64,000 bases of DNA from Anthoceros angustus. Its lineage: Eukaryota; Streptophyta; Anthocerotopsida; Anthocerotales; Anthocerotaceae. Both the position numbers and the translations under genes were made by a program. The notes below the pieces were generated by a model, which was not told the DNA's origin, made no database searches, and saw only the letters and a list, made by a program, of their open reading frames with translations. This document shows positions 1-10,800 of this stretch, in pieces (the first letter of the stretch is position 1; each line of letters starts with the position of its first letter). The stretch lies in contig VJWM01000016.1 of the NCBI GenBank assembly GCA_010909165.1, forward strand, positions 744,001 through 808,000, in the 5' to 3' direction.

Positions 1-1004
1 TTGGGAGATTGGGACTGCTACGAGAGGCCGAGGATCTGTTTTGGGGTTTGACGGATAAGGGCTTGTTTCCCAATGTTGTCACCTTCAACATAATGATCAA
101 GGTGTACACGGAGTTCCAAGCCTTCTCAGATGCCATCTACCTGTTCCGGTTGATGCAAAAGAAGGATGTTCGTCCTACGGTCATTACGTACAACACAATG
201 ATCAGGCTATATGGTATAACACATGAGCATGAGAAGGCTTCGAAATTGATAATCGAAATGGAGGAGCGTGGAATTGCTCCAGATGCTGTGACTTATTCGA
301 CATTGATATCCATATATGGGAAAGCAGGAAAGTTTCAGAAAGCAGCAAACCTATTCCAAGCGCTACGAGCAAAGGGCTTTCCGATGGACGAGATTCTGTA
401 TCAGTCCATGGTGGTTGTGTATGAAAAAGCTGGTCTGATGGCGCATGCCAAGCGGCTGTTACACGAGCTCAAGCTGCCTAGCAGCGCATCACGAGACACA
501 GCAATTAATGTCCTTGCCAAGGCTGGTAAGACAGAGGAAGCGGCACGACTGTTCTGGAGAGCTGATGCAGCTGGAGAGGTCAAAGATGCATCAGTATATA
601 AAGCTATGATTGCTCTGTTTGTTAGGGCCAAAAGGGGCACACATGCCATCAAAGTCTACGACAGGATGAAGGAGAAAAGGCTTCTTCCAGACTCTGAGAC
701 ATGTCTCCTTCTCTTGACAGCCTATGGTCAACTTCGGCTTTTGGCTGAAGCTGAGAAGTTCTACCTGGACTTACAGAACGAGGGAGTAATCTTCTACGAT
801 GAAGTGCATTGGAAGATGATGCGAATGTATGGAAGTGCCGGTGAGATCGAGGCTGCTGAGAGAACCTTCGAGAAGCTGAAAATTCAGGGGGGTGTCTCCG
901 AGAAGGACCTGTATTTAGCGATGGTCAGTGTGTACGAGAAAGCCAGCAGACTCAATGATGCATCCAGGGTCTTTCAAGAGATGAAGTGCCGCATTGGCAG
1001 CTAG
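1..1004 (+). CDS. P-class PPR protein, 3' part (cut by window edge)
   Basis: The frame is open from base 3, so the gene enters from the left and only its C-terminal ~334 residues are present. It consists of consecutive 35-residue pentatricopeptide repeats, for example VVTFNIMIKVY, VITYNTMIRLYG and VTYSTLISIYGKAGK. There is no E, DYW or SMR tail; it ends shortly after KLNDASR-type residues (RLNDASRVFQEMK). P-class PPR proteins bind organellar RNA and act in splicing, stabilisation or translation. The stretch AHAKRLLHELK followed by AINVLAKAGKTEEA resembles, from memory, Arabidopsis At5g39980 (PDM3/EMB3140), a chloroplast protein. That orthology is inference and needs a search. The visible part has no intron or interruption. 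The stop is TAG at 1002-1004. Confidence 0.9.
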   Translation, partial: GRLGLLREAEDLFWGLTDKGLFPNVVTFNIMIKVYTEFQAFSDAIYLFRLMQKKDVRPTVITYNTMIRLYGITHEHEKASKLIIEMEERGIAPDAVTYSTLISIYGKAGKFQKAANLFQALRAKGFPMDEILYQSMVVVYEKAGLMAHAKRLLHELKLPSSASRDTAINVLAKAGKTEEAARLFWRADAAGEVKDASVYKAMIALFVRAKRGTHAIKVYDRMKEKRLLPDSETCLLLLTAYGQLRLLAEAEKFYLDLQNEGVIFYDEVHWKMMRMYGSAGEIEAAERTFEKLKIQGGVSEKDLYLAMVSVYEKASRLNDASRVFQEMKCRIGS

Positions 1005-1708
1005 CTTGTGCAAGTCTTCCAAAATGGTATTTTCCATCTGTAGCATGACAACCTGAAGTATGATGAGACAACTGGGCTTTCTGCCGGCAGCATGGATCAA
1101 AAGACGGAGCATGTACATAATTGTGATCTTGGTCAAGTGGACAGCACATCAGAGAGCCTCAAAACTTTTGCGTGGACTCCGCCATTACTTCTGAGGCCGA
1201 AGAGTAGGTTCACAGCACTTACAATGAAATTTCCCCGAGGTTTGAACCTCCCTCATTTTCTCGTTAGATTTTTGTTTGCGCACCCAGCTCCTTGTACAGC
1301 TTTGCTATTCCAGTGTAGTAATGGTGCACGTTTCTGAAACAATGATGTGGTTATGGTACAGGTGCTCTGGCCTCTGACTACAAGGGAAGGTTGCAGTTCG
1401 ACTACAACTGAAGAGGTCCTTCCTGCCTGCGGCTTATTGGAGGAAGTTTGGTTTACATGCAACCATATGCAGGCTACTGTTTAACACTCTGTTCTCCACA
1501 TGGTTGGTGGTGGAGCCCAAAATTCTTCACTTCAAATACCATAAAATGACGTGCCACTTTGTCTATAATGTGGGGAACTAAACTGGACGTTGAGGATGGA
1601 CAAGGGTGTGGCTTAAGTACTGGAAGGGCGTGTAAAAACACTTACTACAAGCACGGCCATCAGCCCCTCCAGCCCCTCTACCGAAATTGCAGTTTAACAG
1701 ACTGCTGC
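1005..1708. other. 3' flank between convergent genes, no gene seen
   Basis: About 700 bases lie between the PPR stop and the stop of the protease gene on the opposite strand. The two genes are convergent, so this should contain both 3' untranslated regions. The short open frames here lack recognisable domains or splice continuity. I see no RNA gene or repeat. Confidence 0.6.
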
Positions 1709-4700
1709 TTATCCGCGTTTGGTGGACCTTTCGTCAACCAGGGCCATGCGGCCCCTGGAGTAATCGAAAACCATAAGAAAGTTTCGTAGTATCCTCCCAC
1801 CGAGCATGCCAGCGCAGTACTGCGAGCATACAAACAATTTCTCCTTTTCATCAATGGCATAGGTCGTCACTTTTCTGAAAGTGTGGCCTGCCAACTCCAG
1901 AACCTCTACCTCTGCAACAGGGACCTGCAAATCAACCCGGCAATTAGGGGCACGTGATCTGCAGATTCTGGATCCAAAGGCTAATACAAGGAGGAAATAT
2001 GAGGGATACCTGCATGCCTACTGCATTAATCCCCTTGATCTGAATGACACCTGTCTTTCTTAAGTCGAATTGTTTGGCAGCTTCGCTGTAAAGCATCAAA
2101 TCAGTCCCCCCTGCGCCTGTATCTATGAGCAACAGTACTTCTTGACCGTTGATCCTGGCAGCTGCATGAGGTACGCCCTCAATCAGAAACAATTTCTGCA
2201 TACACAGATGAGAGGCTTGTAACGTTTCAGTGGTTACGTGTGGCTTCTGCAAAAGATAGGCATCCTATCCAGAAGTCCAAAAATGCTTGCCTCAGAAAGA
2301 GACCTGCCAGTGTAACTTTTGTCTGCCTGGTGAAGCTTCGTACTCCAATGGGTCAAACAACGATAATGTACGATTCTTAACCGACATCTCAACGATGCAT
2401 CCCAGGAATATCTCGTAACCACATATCCCCACCACTCCCGGTACTAGTTCGTCTATCGGAAGCTTCAATTACAGTAACAGAGACAATTGTCAGCACATCG
2501 TAAATGTTCTGTATTAGCCATTAGATTTGCTTGATGCATAACGACGAGACAAGAAACATGGACGATGATCCAAAGTCTCACTGCGGGTAAATATTTTGCA
2601 TACGAAACATACACTCGAGCACAAATATACCTCCAGAAAAGCAGGATCCGTCATACTGAAGGGTCCAAGCTTGAATGTTTTTCCACGAGCATATTGACTT
2701 TTACCCTGTGCAACGAAGACTCCAGTTATGCTTGCACGATGTCTCAAAAGACACACTATGCAGATCCAGCAATCTCAAGCTCACCGCCCCAGACACACCA
2801 CTGACATACACCTCGCCAAATCTGGCCATATTTAATTCCTCTGCCTGGCAAGAGTGAACACAACAGGAAGTTAGCACAGAATTGCAGTCAGAACCCGGCA
2901 ACCATGAGAAGAAATATAGGAAGTTCACATTGATGACAACCTTTCTTGAAGAGATGGCCAGGTTACTCGCCCCAGTATCCACGATGAATGACCTGTACGA
3001 AAAAGGCGTTCATACGCTCAGCATTAAGAAGGTTATGTACACCATGAAGCAGAAAAGTTGCATCCACAGCAACAACGTACCCAATCGACTTCCCATCAAC
3101 CAAAGGTTGCACAAGGAAGTGGCCAGAGTCAGCACTTCTCATCTGCGCCAACAGTAAGGTTAGGACAAAGCTACGTCTCATGGAAAGTTCAGCTGATGAA
3201 AGGAAGAAAAGGAGCTCAAGATTACCCGGATGGAACTGGAGCAAGAGCTATCTATCCCAGAACACGGATATCGCAGGTTGTATCGTGGAACCACCAAGGA
3301 CGCAGGGTATGAATACATAAATCCAGTTTTTGCAAAGCTCTTTCCCTTTACCGCTTCAACCTTTTCTACGTCGAACGTTTCTTCTCTTCCGGCAGGTGGA
3401 AAATGTATGCCCGAGGTTGGAAGTTTGCAGCTGCGATCTGGCTGCATATTGGATAGAACTCAGTCCTTTCAATAGTACCACTGCAGAAAATGATTAGCAG
3501 AACCACAGAGAAGGTCATCACAATATGGTCCAACAATCTACTGTCCAGACAAAGAACAGTCTCATGGACACACCAAAATGTTTTTCCATGCCGAGAAACT
3601 CCACCTTTCACTCCCTCCAAACGCTTGCAATGTCATTCGTGCAGGCAACCAGCTGCCCTTGTCAATGACCATCAGTACAACCACCTACAAAAATGTCCCA
3701 GAGCGGATCCTCAAGAAGAGAGATTAAGCATTCCTCGAGTTCCAATGCCTGGAACTCTGGTTCAGCGATGAAAATATCACGGTAACCATACCTTCTTATT
3801 TTTCATCCTCAGCGACAGCACCAACTCTGAGTCTACCGCATTGACTGATTCTCCTGACACCAGTTGAATATCCAATCGCCTTCGAGCATCCTCTGTTACC
3901 CAGTAACCCATCCGACTCCATGAAACTAGCAGGCAAACCTTTCATACACAAAGAACACCAGTGATCCGTTTACCGTAGTTGAAAGGGAACCCAAACCATA
4001 GGACTTTCGTGTTCAGACCACTTGTGTCTCAGCATGAGGCTTAACGCATTCAAAGGAAACTGTTGAGCCTAACCTCATGCCCGTCAAGTTCCTGTTTCTG
4101 CACTCGACCGCCTGCATCAGCATACCAGGCCTGAATGCCATCGTATGCCCACTCATGCGTAAAATCTTCGCTCTCAAACTTTTCATGAAATCTGCCATCC
4201 ATGCACCAGGTCATGGTCCAAGCACCTTCCATTCCCCAGGTCAATTGCTTTCCTGTCAAAACGAAGGCCAGACACTTGAGCACAGATGTCCAGGAGATAC
4301 CGTCGTGCTGGAAATGACAGAGCAACCACATCAAAGTTATGAGACCTGTCAGAATCATGTGATCGTCGGAGCCGTAGTCCTGTATGCCCATTGCTGCAGC
4401 AATTAGTTGAAGGTATTTCTGTACAGCAACGTCTGCACTTTCTGCTTGAGGAGTCGAAACAGAATACAACTGACTAGATTGACGTGGTCGGAGATCCCTC
4501 CTCGAAAGTGTTGTTCCTGCTCTCAGAGCATTTCGGGACCAGAAAGCCCTGCTACACAACTGGGAGGTGCTGCATAAAGACAGATTGACGTGCAGGTTTC
4601 TTGAACGATGTTTCCTTCCCCAGTTTCTCAGATTCAAAAAATACTTCTGCAAAGAGGCAGGCGCAGCACCGCACCCAGTCCTCAGCTTCAAGCCATCCTC

Positions 4701-4859
4701 ATGCTGCCCTTGAACAGCTGGCAGCGCCCTCTCTTGCTGCGCCACCGCCCTCTTGGCAGCCCATCCAGTTCCATCAAGCAGACCAGGAGGAGCTGAAAGA
4801 TGCCACTGAATGGCACTACAGCTGGCTCCCGAAGCCATTGATCCGCTGGGGAGACCCAC
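1709..4859 (-). CDS. Tandem retropepsin-like aspartic protease, multi-exon
   Basis: Seven 3' exons join in consistent phase: 3142-3081, 2992-2941, 2844-2810, 2730-2631, 2462-2304, 2195-2010 and 1924-1709 (269 residues). They encode two retropepsin-like domains in a row. Domain 1 has FIVDTGASNLAIS, then GKTFKLGPFSMTDPAF and GVVGICGYEIFLG. Domain 2 has LLLIDTGAGGTD and closes with GMLGGRILRNFLMVFDY. Both catalytic DTGA motifs are intact, so the two halves could pair as an intramolecular dimer. Upstream blocks at about 4240-4050 (MDGRFHEKFE, YDGIQAWYADAGG) and 3915-3790 (GYWVTEDARRRLDIQLVSG) resemble the N-terminal module of bacterial 'aspartyl protease family' proteins. The far N-terminus is Arg/Ser-rich and could be a transit peptide. 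Exon borders above 3142, and the start codon, are unresolved. No gag, RT or LTR adjoins it, so it is a host gene. Substrate unknown. Confidence 0.7.
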
Positions 4860-5451
4860 AGCAATGTGCAGAGCTACGAGGCTCGGAAACGTACGATCCT
4901 AAGTCTGGGCTTGAGGAGATTCAAACATGGATACACGAACCCAGCAGGATCCGATGCATCGTTCAACGCCATCCTCCTTATCCATGGCTAGATCATTCAC
5001 TTCTGATCAACTGAAACTTACAAACAGTATGGATAGCAATGCCACAGGAAAGGGAACGGGTAACCCAAGAATTGTATATGACATTTGACCCGGTTAGCCA
5101 ACAGAACAAAACTAACCCTAGACCAAATGCCCTTCCTGTTCTCCTCTTGGCCTTCCGATTCTGGGCACCGTCCGAGCAGCAGTGTGCTGAGCGTTCACTC
5201 TGGGTATCGTATTCGAAGTTCGTGATGGACCAGAAGCCTAGAACCCCCGCCTCGGGGGCAGACCCGGACAATTGCACAGAAGTGGACCAAAAGATTGAGA
5301 TGAAGCTCACACAGCTGCATCGTCTCATGCACCATTTTTCAGCGCAATCTACTTCCAACTTGTACCCTGATTTGCCTTATCAGGTTGATCATCATTTGCC
5401 GCGCAGGAGGGCAGTAATTCCCCAGTGATGACACGTCCGTCCTTTTTCAAG

Positions 5452-7469
5452 TATTGGGAAGGCTAGCAAGAGGTCTATGGATGCAGTATGGTCTTGCCGG
5501 AATAGCACTTGTACTGGACCGATATGTGAAAATCCACACTTTCCGCTGAGGAGCACAAATCAGCGCCTCGGTAGCTTGGGCACAACTAGCTGCCCTTGTC
5601 CAATTTCACAGAACATTCTACACATGCCACATCCACCACTACGTGTACTCTTCCGAGGGACCTCAGTACTTTCTTGTGTGACAGAACATTCTGGTGAAAA
5701 ATGATGGAGAGATAGAAATGATTCTGAAGGAGACAGCTGGAAAGATTAAATCCTTCAAGGAGGCTACCATTGCCAAGCGTGTGGAGACATCCAACAGAGA
5801 GGCACTTGAGGTGATTGGCATTTTGTCATGCTTTCGGTGCTCGCCTTCCAACTTAATGACGAGGTGAAGAAGACTTCCGCTGATACACTAAATTGGTGTC
5901 TAGGCCCTCTCGAAGCAACATGAAGCTATTCAAAAAGCCTGCCTCCTTGAGTTCCAAAATTTTAAACTGGTGCAAATTCTGGCATTATCTGATTGCTCTC
6001 TAGCCCTTGCACGTTCAAGTCAATTTCCAGTGACTTGAGCTGATTCATGGAATGCCTGCCTCAAAGCAGAAAGCAGACGAGCGGGAAAGGGAATTGTTAC
6101 TGGCCGCGAAAGAACGAGATAAGCAATTCGAGGTTTTCAGAAAGAAACTGGAGAGGGATATTGAAGACAGGGAGAGAAAGCTTGGCGATCGCGCCAAAGA
6201 CAGAGAAGAAGAACTACTGAAGGCATCGAAGGAAAAAGAACAAAAAATTCAAGAAGCTGCTGACAGGCAGCTTGAATCTCTCCGGAGGTTCCTTTCTTCC
6301 ACCTGCTTATCGATTGATCATGCCACTGTTTTCTGTATTTGAAATTTCCTTCATTCCGTCCTCTCTAATGATGGCTTACTCTCTTCCCGACGTCAGGGAA
6401 ATGGATGAGATTAAACGATTACTTGCTGAGAAGTCAGAAAGGCTAAAGCAAGCCACGAATCTAGCAGAACAATACGTGAAAGTAGGTTTCCTCTCTAAAA
6501 CATAAGACGTTTGAGATTGTGCGTAAATGTAACAGGTACCAGTCATTGCACGCTGTTCTCTACGTGCAATAGGAGTGCCCATTCTCTCTCTGCTTGCTGT
6601 GCCCCAGGCTGTTTTTTCTTTTCCCTCCTAGTCATTAGTCGGGTAGCAGCGAACATCACATGAGAACCATTTGTTGTCTAATGCCTTTAGGATTGCTGCT
6701 TGCATGGGTTGATCCATGCAGGATCTTGGAGAGTCAAAGAGGCTGAAACGGCAGGAGGTCAGGCCTTCAACGTCTTCCTGCCAGCATTTCATCTTGAAGA
6801 GATTGACTGTCCTTCTTTCACAACGCACTAACATACACTAGGATGCTGGATGTGCAGACGGAACCAGTGTCACGACACCGCCTTAGGTGTGAGCCCGTAG
6901 ACGTGCGACCCAGAACACTGGCCATACCAGATAGTAAGCAGAAGCCTCAGCAAGAACAAGAACCCGAACCCAAACGAGCCAGTACGCCAAAGCCTGTGCG
7001 GGCATCAACACCGCAAAGGCCGCCAACACCCCAGCGAGCAGTGACACCGAAGCCGCCGTTTATTATGAAAGGACTTCAATCCCCTTCTAAGGATGAGCGT
7101 CTGCTGCATTCCAAAGCATATCAGGTGCGGTTCTTTAAGAAACCCATGTCTGCGTCTCAAACATCCTGCTGACCTGAGTCAACCAGTAGTCCATGAAGCT
7201 TGAAGCACGTAACGGTACCTTTTGCCAGGTGGGGATTAGGACATGGAGACTTTAGTGACAGTGTTGGTGCTTCCTGCAGGATAGCAAGCTCCGAATCAAT
7301 GACGAGATCAAACGCATGAAGGTAACAACTCTCAAAGGGACTTCCGTGCTCTTGCTGTCCTTTCCTTCAGCAGGGACGCTAACCCAAGTCTCATGTTTTG
7401 TAGTGGCTGATGCGCGACAGAGACTCAGTACACGGCAAGCATTCCTCTTTGGAGGTTAGAGGCTATTGA
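5452..7469 (+). CDS. Unrecognised coiled-coil protein with TP-rich tail, partial 5' end
   Basis: Nine exons connect in phase: 5452-5525, 5685-5810, 5904-5969, 6070-6287, 6397-6481, 6722-6757, 6858-7124, 7280-7321 and 7404-7469, ending in TGA. The first visible exon carries a hydrophobic stretch (MQYGLAGIALVLDRY). The middle exons form a long charged coiled coil (ADERERELLLAAKERDKQFE, EMDEIKRLLAEKSERLKQ). The 6858-7124 exon has a basic Pro/Thr-rich segment with repeated STPKP, STPQRPPTP and VTPKP units, a pattern often seen in cytoskeleton-binding or phospho-regulated linkers. At least 302 codons are visible; the start lies further upstream and was not found. I recognise no family. The reality of the gene rests on the unbroken phase chain and good splice sites, not on homology. 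Confidence 0.6.
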
Positions 7470-7866
7470 AATTTGCAGGAGGTCAGGCCCCGTCGGCTTC
7501 GACTCTCGGGGAGACCAGTTTGTCACCCCTTTAACGAAGTGAGACCTCCACTGTCGAATTTGAACGATGCAGAGCCACCTGTCCCAGGAGGTTTTGTTTT
7601 TCACTTTGTCCCCTTGCTCTCGTAGGTACGTACCTACACACGCCACAGAAAAATTAATCACAAGCTTGTTCCACAACATCCCGCCCTCTTCGAAAAGATA
7701 GCTGGTACAGGTTTGATGGACGTACAGAAATACACGCAGCAATCAGCCGGGTCTTGGCTAACCTCGAATTGAATAATTTGTACAGACTATACGGCCCAGG
7801 TCTGTCCCAGGGTCAAATTTGACAAATAAATTATGCATCACTATATCTGCTGCTTCTACATTCCCA
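7470..7866. other. Spacer between convergent genes
   Basis: About 400 bases separate the end of the coiled-coil gene from the MED13 stop. A 105-codon minus-strand open frame (7425-7742) lies here, but it lacks any domain and overlaps the last coiled-coil exon. I treat it as chance. No other element is visible. Confidence 0.5.
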
Positions 7867-10800
7867 TCATCCTGGCGGAGGGGCTGCGTCAGCCACCATA
7901 AAGGAGAGAAGTCTGCTCAGCTTTTGAGCTATATCACAATGGAAGGGCAAAGGTGATCGTCGCTTCAGAAACATCGGACTAGCACTTAACCATGACAATG
8001 CCTGCAATTGAGGGGCGACCACTTCCAATACTTTCCTTGCCTCAAGTAAGGTATCTTTACCATCTGTAGGACAAGACTTGTTATTCCTTCTGCTTGAGGT
8101 TCCTTCCGACATCAAACCACTCCTTGCTGTAAGATCCTGTTGCATAGCACCAATGCTTGATATACTGAATGAGGCTATCAATCCTACGAAGAGAGTAGAA
8201 GGCCAATCTCCCATTCCTAGAGTTGACGGTTGGGGAGTAACCACAAAAGCTGAAGCCAACGGCTGAGCCATTCTGTTGTTTTGAACCACAAGCTGTCCAA
8301 GAGGTGGGACATCGCCAACCACTCCTGGTAAGAGAGACGTAGAAGACAAGAATCGGATACTATGCGTCGGCACAAAGAGCATTGCTGCCTTATGTGCTGC
8401 TAGGGATGTTACGGGCTGGATACCAACAGTAGGAGGTGGCCCTGCACCACAAATTACACATGTTATGTTGTAGGGATCTACACAGGCCCGAATTTGGAAT
8501 AAGTTCACTGCCAGGGAATGAACCAAACCTGCAGATGGTTGAAACTCGCTGCAGCACATAACTTGTAAGCTGTGTTCAACACGTACAGAAACTAGGCTGA
8601 TGCTTTGAACACAATGCAACGCTCCCCTGACTGCTTCAAAATTGAACTGTGGTGGTAGATTTGGCTTCTTGGCGTTCAGATCACTCATCCCGAAATTGGA
8701 GGAATTTTTCCTCAGCATAGAAATACTGGGTGATGCTGGGCTGGCCGCTGATCCCAATACCCTATCCGATGAATAATTTACATCTTCAGGGCCAGACTGC
8801 CTGATCTGGAGATCCCAATTCTTACCAACCATCCCAACACCAACTAGCACCCGTTGCCAATCTGCAAGGACCCGTCACAGTTTACACACCAAATGAGGCA
8901 TCGACTACTGGAAGGCAGCAAGAGAACCAACACCAATCTGAATGACACATACCATGGTTCTCCACCTCAGAAAACCCTCCAAGCCGAGAAATTATGACAT
9001 TTCTACACTTCTTGCTTCCAGCATCAACTGCAGACTGCAACAGAAGGAGACCTTGATGCAGTATTTCCGAGAAAATTACTTGAAGTGAGGTTCCTCCTAC
9101 TCCAGCTATGGGCCACACGTGAATATCTAATAGCTCACCGCGCGCATCTGTCCATACAGAGACTAACCATTGCCAGTCTTCAGCCCATACATAACAACAA
9201 TGAAGATCAGGCCCGGCCACTAATAAATCTGTCTCTGACACTTCACATGGGATGTTTGTGCCAGGTTCAGACATACTGGCGGCCAGTAGTTGACTTGGGC
9301 CAGTAATACTTTTCTCATTTGCATCTTTTACTACCAGCCGATTAGACTGCAAGTCAAAATTCGTCTCGCTGGCAGTATCCGCAAGGACAAAAACAGGCTC
9401 ATACACATAGCGAGGATACCAACTGCTCCCCGTATGGACAGTGGCTAAAAATGTTTCATTGCCAGAGTCTCCTCTTGAAGATTGCCATGGACTTTCCCAA
9501 CTTCGGAGCAGGGAATTATCAAGAGCAAGATCTCTTGAAATGCTGGTTCTGTTTGTGTTGCAATCCTTCCACATCCCAGGCATAGTTGCACCAGGCTGCA
9601 TAACAACCGAACTCCCTGATCGGATCCTGGAAGCAGCACTGAGAGCCGGTTCAGATACAGCACATCGTCGAGGTAAACGTCGAGCTTTATTGTAAACTTC
9701 AAACGCAATGTCCTTGAGGATCTCTGGATTGCAGGAAACATGTCCACTGATCTTCAGAAGGACTTCTGCTGTTACCACTTGTAAAGCAAATCGACTTATT
9801 GAACATGCAACTATTGGTGAAGCCGCTGCCTCTTCAATTGGCACAGTTGAACCTTGCCCACCCCCAGCTGTGCCTTTATCACCACCTTCAGAAATTCTAA
9901 TAGAGGACCCAATAACCTGGCAGCTATCTACAATCATCTGAAGTACATCCACAGGCTCCGACGTTGGGCAAACCACATACACAACCTGCACAGATCCATT
10001 CAGTCAGCGATGCACACAACCAACAATCAGATTGCAAAGAAGTAGGAAAGGAACTCTTGAGACCATACAGTGGAAGGGCTCGTTTCTGGATCTCTTTGTG
10101 AGGCAGAGGTATTCACTGCTACAGGTATGCTTTTGCACACATCTCGAAATGCTTTTCGAAATTCCAACATATTCCACCACTTGTCCATACATGCAACATA
10201 ATCACCAGGAAGGCTCAACGGGTTCTGAACTCCTTTTGCAATGCCAGGCACATCAACCACCCTGAAACCTGCTGGCATCTTCCCCATACTTGCCGGACTA
10301 GATCCCCCACCAGCTGGAAGGTGTGACCCAAGCCCGCAGATTTCATACACTGCAACATACAATTGATATTAAGAACAGGCGACTGGTGCTTACAAAAATG
10401 ATACAGCTTCGATCCGGACTTGATCTCTGACCTGAACTCAGCTGACTGAAAAAGAAACCTGCTGCTGAAAGGAGAGAATCCAATCCCAGGCACACCACGT
10501 GATAGAGAACCTAGAACGACAAAATCAGCGTCAATCGACACCTTCAACTAAGAATCTTCTCAGTAAATCAATACCTCTATACACTCGGTGAACTCACAGG
10601 TTTGGGGAGTGCGAAGGGCTCAAAAGGTGCCTTTTCCCAATGACGCAACATAGCAAAATTTGTTTTAAGCCAATCATCCTGATACCTGGAAAAAAATGAA
10701 GGTTCATCATGTGCCAGGAAGAATGAAGGTTTTTACACAGCAGGGCTCAAATGTTACTCCACATGTGAACAGTACTGCAAAAAGCCAACACGTTTTCCAC

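Noticed and set aside
2631-2844. Protease gene as a frameshifted pseudogene.
   Set aside because: A 79-nt intron with GTATGT donor and AAG acceptor restores the frame, and all neighbouring exon phases agree.
1944-2982. Protease motifs as remnants of an LTR retrotransposon.
   Set aside because: Two tandem domains, consistent introns, an unrelated N-terminal module, and no gag, RT, integrase or LTR around them.
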